IMG/VR virus record: IMGVR_UViG_3300021185_001380
Span: 1 to 36,886 of that record
Source of the DNA: a virus
DNA length: 36,886 nucleotides
Reading direction: 5' to 3' (one strand)
Position numbers and translations under genes: made by a program
The notes under the pieces: generated by a model
What the model was told of the DNA's origin: nothing
Databases searched by the model: none
What the model saw: the letters and a program-made list of their open reading frames with translations, nothing else
Shown: piece after piece, positions 33,893 to 36,886 of the stretch
Layout: each line of letters opens with the position of its first letter
Numbering within the stretch: the stretch's first letter is position 1

Positions 33893-34699
33893 TTAAAATC
33901 CTAAAAGATACCTAGATACCATTACCGTAACGGGAAGATCCCCAGTAGCCGGAGCAATTCTTTGCCCAAGCACATTACCGGACTGCCCCTGAAAGAAACT
34001 TAAATTAAAAGTAGTTGTGCTGGTTACTTTTGCTATAGCTATTCTAGGTAGAGTCCCCGTACCCGATGAAGGAGTTGTTAGGTTGGGGTCCATTATAGTA
34101 AAATGCGTTAAGTAATTACCGCTACTGGTATTACTAAACACTTGTGCCGATGCGGTAATTGTAAAGCTTCCCACGGTCCCACCGTCTGCTGCAATACTCC
34201 AATTAACATCTCCCGAGCCGGCTGTGGGAGTAAATGTATTTCTACCAACCCTAATAATTGGATTACTCGAGGTAGTTATACTAAAAGAAAAAGCCAATTG
34301 GTCCCTATTATAGTCCGGTACGTTAAGATTAGTTCCTGTAATGGAAGATGGCCCAGTTTTTCCAGTAGCGCTAACAGTACTTATACCGCCACCACCACCG
34401 CCGCTGGCATTAATTGTTACCGCTCCAGTGCCACCAGATGGCGATATGGTTACATTAGTACCCGCTATTATTCTACTTACACCCCCAATATACTGAGGTA
34501 TGTTTAAAACATTGTTTATTAAAGTAGCTGCTCCCGATGTTCCATTCACAGTCAGCGCTAAGGGGGCGGTACTTCCACCCACCAATTGTTGTACCGTAAC
34601 ACTCTTAGTCGGAAACGTAGAAGAACTAACATCGGATATAACTAGCAGGTCATCTTGAGCTACCGTGGATATTATAGGATATGTAGTAATTCTACTCAT
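33893..34699 (-). CDS. Tail fibre/spike component, 268 aa
   Basis: The N-terminus (ITTYPIISTVAQDDLLVISD, then TFPTKSVTVQQLVG) resembles the first 40 residues of the 839-aa fibre (DIAFVVGYDG...TNKRILATDLLG). Both have an aspartate-hydrophobic strand, a Ser/Asp turn, then Thr-Lys and a Leu-rich strand, so both may dock on the same virion site. Residues ~40-130 hold strand repeats with a Gly run. Residues ~130-268 form a C-terminal beta domain (FTPTAGSGDVNWSIAADGGT, ending VMVSRYLLGF). No S74 domain. Likely a short spike or collar fibre. Confidence 0.65.
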   Translation of the reverse strand: MSRITTYPIISTVAQDDLLVISDVSSSTFPTKSVTVQQLVGGSTAPLALTVNGTSGAATLINNVLNIPQYIGGVSRIIAGTNVTISPSGGTGAVTINASGGGGGGISTVSATGKTGPSSITGTNLNVPDYNRDQLAFSFSITTSSNPIIRVGRNTFTPTAGSGDVNWSIAADGGTVGSFTITASAQVFSNTSSGNYLTHFTIMDPNLTTPSSGTGTLPRIAIAKVTSTTTFNLSFFQGQSGNVLGQRIAPATGDLPVTVMVSRYLLGF

Positions 34700-34989
34700 T
34701 TCTTTTTCTTTTTAACCCGGCGCTTGCGCTTCGGTACCTTATATTTCTTTTTACCTTCTTTTTTTGTTCCCTCTCCATCATTAGCTCTATTGCGAGAAAT
34801 CTTTTCCCATCGGCCATCTTTATGATCCCAATCTAACCCATCGACATTTTTACCTCTGCGTTTAGCTCTGCGTCTTTCTCTCTGTGCATGCGCCTTCTTC
34901 TTACGTCTATCAGCCGTCTTAGCATAAGCCAGGTCTCTCTTCGCTTTTGCTTTTCTAGCCGCAGGCGATAATTTTTGTTTTGAAGCCAT
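34696..34989 (-). CDS. Very basic small protein with DxDHxDG...NRxNxGxGT motif, 97 aa
   Basis: First gene of the leftward block. Residues 1-48 are Arg/Lys/Ala helix (SPAARKAKAKRDLAYAKTAD). Residues 50-80 carry GLDWDHKDGRWEKISRNRA, then NDGEGTKKEG. The end is a basic tail (VPKRKRRVKKKKK). The DxDHxDG...NRxNxG spacing is faintly HNH-like, but only one His is present, so nuclease activity is doubtful. I recall similar short proteins in marine phages, with no known function. It overlaps the next gene by 4 bases and starts about 20 bases after promoter copy A. Confidence 0.65.
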   Translation of the reverse strand: MASKQKLSPAARKAKAKRDLAYAKTADRRKKKAHAQRERRRAKRRGKNVDGLDWDHKDGRWEKISRNRANDGEGTKKEGKKKYKVPKRKRRVKKKKK

Positions 34990-35009
34990 CCGTTACATTC
35001 TATTATATG

Positions 35010-35045
35010 GTTATATATAATTACACGTTTTTTCCAAAAGCTACA
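35010..35045 (-). promoter_or_regulatory. Conserved leftward promoter-like motif, copy A (start of the whole leftward block)
   Basis: The minus strand reads TGTAGCTTTTGGAAAAA, then ACGTGTAATTATATATAAC. Spacing matches copies B and C. TATATATAA lies ~22-30 bases before the 34989 ATG. It is the only visible promoter upstream of the morphogenesis genes. Confidence 0.7.
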
Positions 35046-35153
35046 GGTAAAAATTGTTATTGCATAATAAGAGGTATAGGGCTACATGCTTATTTATAAA
35101 AACTTTTTCCTACGGGAAACGCAATTCATTTTACCCAGTCCCCCTTTGATTTC

Positions 35154-35187
35154 AGCTTTTAGCTTTTAGCTTTAGCCTTTTGCTTTG
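35154..35187 (+). repeat. Tandem heptamer repeats AGCTTTT
   Basis: AGCTTTT (35154-35160), AGCTTTT (35161-35167), AGCTTTA (35168-35174), then GCCTTTT and GCTTTGA. Three near-perfect 7-base units followed by decaying ones. They may be protein-binding iterons or a replication slippage product. Confidence 0.6.
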
Positions 35188-35216
35188 AGTTTTGCAGCAA
35201 GCAACAGGCTTTTTCG
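35174..35216 (+). terminator. Rightward hairpin with T-run, candidate terminator
   Basis: AGCCTTTTGCTT (from 35174) pairs with AAGCAACAGGCT (to 35210), 12 bp with one mismatch, followed by TTTTTCGTTTA. It is a good intrinsic terminator on the plus strand, though no rightward gene lies upstream within the window, so it may end a small RNA or insulate the early promoter. Confidence 0.6.
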
Positions 35217-35253
35217 TTTAATATTTTATAAGCAGCTAGCTGCAGCGCTAGCG

Positions 35254-35287
35254 TGTATAGCAATAACGACACTCTATATATAATTAT
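35254..35287 (+). promoter_or_regulatory. Rightward early promoter-like motif, copy 1
   Basis: TGTATAGCAATAACGACAC followed by TCTATATATAATT. Contains one GTATAGCA unit (35255-35262), an AATAACGAC box and the TATATATAAT element. About 100 bases before the first rightward gene. Confidence 0.65.
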
Positions 35288-35303
35288 TATAAAGAAAATA
35301 ATT

Positions 35304-35331
35304 AAATAAATATAAAAATAAATATTAAATT
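35304..35331 (+). repeat. 28-base direct repeat, leader copy 1
   Basis: The same 28 bases (AAATAAATATAAAAATAA and then ATATTAAATT) recur at 36705-36732, each time in the leader following a rightward promoter. This indicates duplicated promoter-leader blocks. Confidence 0.7.
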
Positions 35332-35387
35332 AATTATAAAAATAAATAAAAAAATAAATTAATAAATTAAATTTAAAATTAAAAATT

Positions 35388-35576
35388 ATGCAAATATTAA
35401 AATTAAAAACTAGTCAGCCTAAAAATATATTAAATATTATAATAAATAAAAATATATTAAAGCATCCGATTCAAATTAATAATAAATTAATATTAATTAA
35501 TAAAAAAGATTTAAAAGAAGTTGATAAAATATTTAATAATAATTATTTAAAATATAAAATAATAAATATAAAATAA
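35388..35576 (+). CDS. Small early-type protein, 62 aa
   Basis: First rightward gene. MQILKLKTSQPKNILNIIIN, then KNILKHPIQINNKLILINKK, DLKEVDKIFNNNYLKYKIIN. The composition (Ile, Asn, Lys, Leu) is dictated by extreme AT bias. The ATG is preceded by TAAAATTAAAAATT, the same leader seen before the 46-aa gene and the last gene, which is the main support that it is translated. No family recognised. Confidence 0.55.
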   Translation: MQILKLKTSQPKNILNIIINKNILKHPIQINNKLILINKKDLKEVDKIFNNNYLKYKIINIK

Positions 35577-35629
35577 TAATAAATAAAAATAATAATAAAT
35601 AAATTAATAATAAATAAAAATAATAAATT

Positions 35630-35812
35630 ATGGATTTTACTAATAAAATAATATTTGACGAAATTAATAAATGCTATCACATATATATATATTTAAATAA
35701 TAAATTATTTCATAGCTTTAGTGAAGAAAATAAAAATTATATAAATAATTATATAATAAATTTAAATAAAAATTTAAATGCTAATTTAATAAAATGGTGG
35801 AATAATTATTAA
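35630..35812 (+). CDS. Small early-type protein, 60 aa; paralogue of the 46-aa protein
   Basis: MDFTNKIIFDEINKCYHIYI, then YLNNKLFHSFSEENKNYINN and YIINLNKNLNANLIKWWNNY. Residues ~11-45 align with the 46-aa protein at 35982: K.(C/M)Y, LN, H.F.EE, N(Y/F)I, I..L. It lies ~50 bases after the 62-aa gene, probably on the same transcript, and is followed by a terminator hairpin. Function unknown. Confidence 0.55.
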   Translation: MDFTNKIIFDEINKCYHIYIYLNNKLFHSFSEENKNYINNYIINLNKNLNANLIKWWNNY

Positions 35813-35816
35813 AAGC

Positions 35817-35847
35817 TTGCGCGAGAAATCGCGTATAGCATTTTTTT
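35817..35847 (+). terminator. Rightward terminator with GAAA tetraloop
   Basis: TGCGCGA pairs with TCGCGTA (one G-T wobble) around a GAAA loop, extended at the base by GCT/AGC; then ATTTTTTT follows at 35840-35847. It starts 5 bases past the 60-aa gene stop. The 3' arm includes the GTATAGCA unit that also recurs near promoters. Confidence 0.75.
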
Positions 35848-35873
35848 ATTACGTGCGTATAGCATGTATAGCA
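35833..35873 (+). repeat. GTATAGCA repeats before early promoter 2
   Basis: Exact units at 35833-35840, 35857-35864 and 35866-35873. The same octamer occurs at 35255, 36593 and 36637, with a variant GCATAGCA at 36625. Always just upstream of or at a rightward promoter, so a binding site for a regulator or polymerase is likely. Confidence 0.7.
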
Positions 35874-35898
35874 AAAACGGCACTGTATATATAATAAA
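35865..35898 (+). promoter_or_regulatory. Rightward early promoter-like motif, copy 2
   Basis: TGTATAGCAAAAACGGCACT, then GTATATATAATAA. AAAAACGG box and TATATATAATA element spaced as in copy 3. About 85 bases upstream of the 46-aa gene. Confidence 0.7.
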
Positions 35899-35981
35899 TA
35901 TGAAGTTAATAATAATAATAATATTATTAATAATAATTAAAATAAATTATAAATTAAATTAAAAATTAAAAATTAAAAATT

Positions 35982-36122
35982 ATGTTTGAATTCACAATCA
36001 ATTACTCAAAAGAAGAAAAAATGTATGATGTACTAACAAAATTAAATGGAGAGTATCACAATCATTTTCATGAAGAAGATATAAACTTCATAAGAGATCA
36101 TATAAAGTACTTAGTTAGCTAA
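35982..36122 (+). CDS. Small early-type protein, 46 aa
   Basis: MFEFTINYSKEEKMYDVLTK, then LNGEYHNHFHEEDINFIRDH and IKYLVS. Leader TAAAAATTAAAAATT directly before the ATG. It has less AT-forced composition than the 60-aa paralogue and a His-rich centre (HNHFHEED). Its TAA at 36120-36122 is followed by another promoter-like motif. Unknown function; tiny early phage proteins often bind host polymerase or other host factors, but nothing here shows this. Confidence 0.65.
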   Translation: MFEFTINYSKEEKMYDVLTKLNGEYHNHFHEEDINFIRDHIKYLVS

Positions 36123-36125
36123 GTA

Positions 36126-36155
36126 TTTTAAAAACGACGTATAATATATAATAAT
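36126..36155 (+). promoter_or_regulatory. Rightward early promoter-like motif, copy 4
   Basis: TTTTAAAAACGACGTATAAT, then ATATAATAAT. Has the AAAAACGAC box and TATATAATA element but no GTATAGCA units. Located between the 46-aa and 25-aa genes. Confidence 0.55.
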
Positions 36156-36179
36156 AATGTAACTAATAAAAACTATAAT

Positions 36180-36257
36180 ATGAAAAATGCAATTATCAAA
36201 ATTAAAAAAGTAATGTCTAATCTGGGAGCTGCTGCAGCTTTCGCAATCCGAAACTAA
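36180..36257 (+). CDS. Tiny early-type peptide, 25 aa
   Basis: MKNAIIKIKKVMSNLG, then AAAAFAIRN. Amphipathic and basic at the start, apolar in the middle. It would form a short membrane-active or binding helix. It begins 25-30 bases after promoter copy 4 and ends 1 base before the next ATG, so it is the leading gene of a three-gene unit. Could also be a leader peptide. Confidence 0.5.
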   Translation: MKNAIIKIKKVMSNLGAAAAFAIRN

Positions 36258-36258
36258 T

Positions 36259-36363
36259 ATGAAAAATTACAATGAAGAGTACCTGTACACACAAGCAATG
36301 AACTATGACTACGAACTAGCACTCGCAGTAGAATATCTTAACTCACTAACACAAATTAATTAA
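36259..36363 (+). CDS. Tiny early-type protein, 34 aa
   Basis: MKNYNEEYLYTQAMNYDYEL, then ALAVEYLNSLTQIN. Acidic and Tyr-rich helix. One base gap from the preceding stop and one base to the next ATG. Codon use is much less AT-forced than in the 62- and 60-aa genes. No family. Confidence 0.55.
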   Translation: MKNYNEEYLYTQAMNYDYELALAVEYLNSLTQIN

Positions 36364-36364
36364 T

Positions 36365-36517
36365 ATGTATCAAACTAATTCACAAGCATGGGATGAGGTT
36401 ATGCGAGGCATAGCTGAGTCTGAACGAAGAACCCAGATCTGCCAGGATATGTTCGGCCAGGATAACTTAAAAGGACTAACTCCAGAGCAGCAAGATCTGT
36501 TCTGGGCTTCAGTCTAG
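36365..36517 (+). CDS. Tiny early-type protein, 50 aa
   Basis: MYQTNSQAWDEVMRGIAESE, then RRTQICQDMFGQDNLKGLTP and EQQDLFWASV. Helical and acidic, with no membrane segment. Compositionally balanced, so it is clearly coding. Third gene in the unit from 36180. Followed within 6 bases by the GC-rich RNA element. Confidence 0.65.
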   Translation: MYQTNSQAWDEVMRGIAESERRTQICQDMFGQDNLKGLTPEQQDLFWASV

Positions 36518-36591
36518 CGCATCGGACCTTGGTGTGAGGTGGGATGACCTCAGCTAATTGACCTCGGAGGTAACCAGCCGGGGTCCGGCTG
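36518..36591 (+). ncRNA. GC-rich structured RNA element with alternative pairings
   Basis: In an AT-rich arm this 74-base stretch is GC-rich and dense in inverted repeats. TGAGGT (36535-36540) pairs with ACCTCA (36547-36552); ACCT (36561-36564) with AGGT (36568-36571); CGGACC (36523-36528) with GGTCCG (36582-36587) closes them as a three-way junction. The last stem competes with a perfect 7-bp hairpin CAGCCGG/CCGGCTG (36575-36591). So two exclusive folds exist. The T-run comes 9 bases after the hairpin (36601-36607). May be an attenuator, a stabilising 3' end or a small RNA. Confidence 0.5.
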
Positions 36592-36592
36592 C

Positions 36593-36644
36593 GTATAGCA
36601 TTTTTTTACTCGATCGCAAAATGTGCATAGCATTGTGTATAGCA
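36593..36644 (+). repeat. GTATAGCA repeats before early promoter 3
   Basis: Units at 36593-36600, 36625-36632 (variant GCATAGCA) and 36637-36644, spaced much as in the block at 35833-35873. The first is followed by seven T in both blocks. Confidence 0.7.
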
Positions 36645-36670
36645 AAAACGACACTATATATATAATATAA
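36636..36670 (+). promoter_or_regulatory. Rightward early promoter-like motif, copy 3
   Basis: TGTATAGCAAAAACGACACT, then ATATATATAATATAA. The best match to the shared pattern. It drives the partial gene at the right edge through a ~160-base AT-rich leader. Confidence 0.7.
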
Positions 36671-36704
36671 ATGTAGTTAATAATAAATATAATTATTATA
36701 ATTA

Positions 36705-36732
36705 AAATAAATATAAAAATAAATATTAAATT
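36705..36732 (+). repeat. 28-base direct repeat, leader copy 2
   Basis: Identical to 35304-35331. Together with the promoter and start-codon context it shows that whole promoter-leader cassettes have been copied. Confidence 0.7.
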
Positions 36733-36750
36733 TAATTAATTTATATAAAA

Positions 36751-36780
36751 TAACTAAAACGACTATTAATATATAATATT
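36751..36780 (+). promoter_or_regulatory. Rightward early promoter-like motif, copy 5
   Basis: TAACTAAAACGACTATTAAT, then ATATAATATT. Has the AAAACGAC box and TATAATA element. About 45 bases before the ATG at 36825. Confidence 0.5.
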
Positions 36781-36824
36781 AATATATAAACTAAAAATAA
36801 ATTATAAACTTAAAATTAAAAATT

Positions 36825-36886
36825 ATGAGCACAAATGAAATTATGCAAAAAGCACTAAAAACAATGTCAAACGAAGATAAAGCTAA
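36825..36886 (+). CDS. Early-type protein, partial (runs off right edge)
   Basis: ATG after TTAAAATTAAAAATT, the shared early leader. First 20 codons read MSTNEIMQKALKTMSNEDKA. Helical and probably the start of another small early gene; too short to identify. Confidence 0.55.
   Translation, partial: MSTNEIMQKALKTMSNEDKA

Larger units (their letters stand above)
34990..35387. other. Divergent intergenic region; candidate regulatory/replication origin region
   Basis: About 400 bases without a gene, between leftward and rightward transcription. It contains promoter copy A, a run of short AGCTTTT repeats, a forward hairpin with T-run, nested palindromes around GCAGCTAGCTGC (35232-35243) and CTAGC/GCTAG (35236-35251), a rightward promoter, and then an extremely AT-rich leader (35280-35387). 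Iteron-like repeats, palindromes and an AT-rich zone at a point of divergent transcription are what an origin often looks like; no experimental or homology support is available here. Confidence 0.5.

Noticed and set aside
34696-34989. Active HNH endonuclease
   Set aside because: The motif has only one histidine and no zinc cysteines, so I describe it as HNH-like in spacing only.
35380-35812. The two AT-rich frames might be chance open frames
   Set aside because: Not fully excluded, but both follow a repeated promoter, the first has the conserved leader before its ATG, and the second has a paralogue and a terminator right after its stop, so they are kept as genes with moderate confidence.
36518-36591. 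tRNA gene
   Set aside because: The GC-rich island has the right length, but there is no GGTTCRANNCC T-arm, no matching acceptor stem of 7 bp and no plausible anticodon arm.

Overview
The window is one contiguous part of an AT-rich tailed-phage genome, almost certainly a virulent podovirus-type phage. The host is probably a marine flavobacterium or another Bacteroidota. This inference rests on A-rich leaders rather than strong Shine-Dalgarno sites before most ATGs, on the extreme AT bias, and on several small protein types I recognise from marine phages. The muzzle-like tail proteins, a TerL with an Arg-Arg-x-Gly-x-Ser P-loop, an ~800-residue portal and an ~490-residue capsid protein resemble the crAss-like/Cellulophaga podovirus assemblage. 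I cannot place it taxonomically without a search. No host genes, tRNA, IS element, integrase or CRISPR array were seen.

Layout. A divergent intergenic region (about 34.99-35.39 kb) separates two arms. Everything to its left is on the minus strand and reads as one long morphogenesis/lysis block, with genes mostly overlapping or a few bases apart. In transcription order it holds: a basic protein; tail-fibre genes with an S74 auto-chaperone; two small acidic genes; groEL-groES; a winged-helix-like protein; a lysis module (M15 peptidase and 3TM-type holin) interrupted by a run of tiny Lys/Arg-rich proteins; an abundant-looking small protein; several small genes including a tandem Cpn10-like protein; TerL; portal; scaffold; major capsid protein; head-tail connector candidates; two muzzle/nozzle proteins; a cupin; and three large internal-virion-type proteins. 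The last of these runs off the left edge. Everything to the right is on the plus strand and consists of tiny, very AT-rich early-type genes in repeated promoter-leader-gene cassettes.

Regulation visible in sequence. A minus-strand motif (GTAG, then ACRYGT 17 bases after the base preceding GTAG, then ATTATAT) occurs three times: before the whole leftward block, directly before groEL, and before the connector/tail genes. A plus-strand motif (AAAACG followed by TATATA), three times preceded by GTATAGCA repeats, occurs five times in the right arm. Terminator-type hairpins follow the major capsid gene and the 127-aa gene, and another lies between the promoter and start of the first connector gene. 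The high-output structural genes are thus partly insulated.

Most notable: a phage-encoded GroEL/GroES pair plus a separate tandem-Cpn10-like protein beside the terminase; two promoter families; a GC-rich RNA element with mutually exclusive pairings at 36.52-36.59 kb; a cluster of at least five tiny basic proteins inside the lysis module, four of them under 50 residues or otherwise easily missed; and an S74 auto-processing domain on an internal virion protein as well as on a tail fibre.
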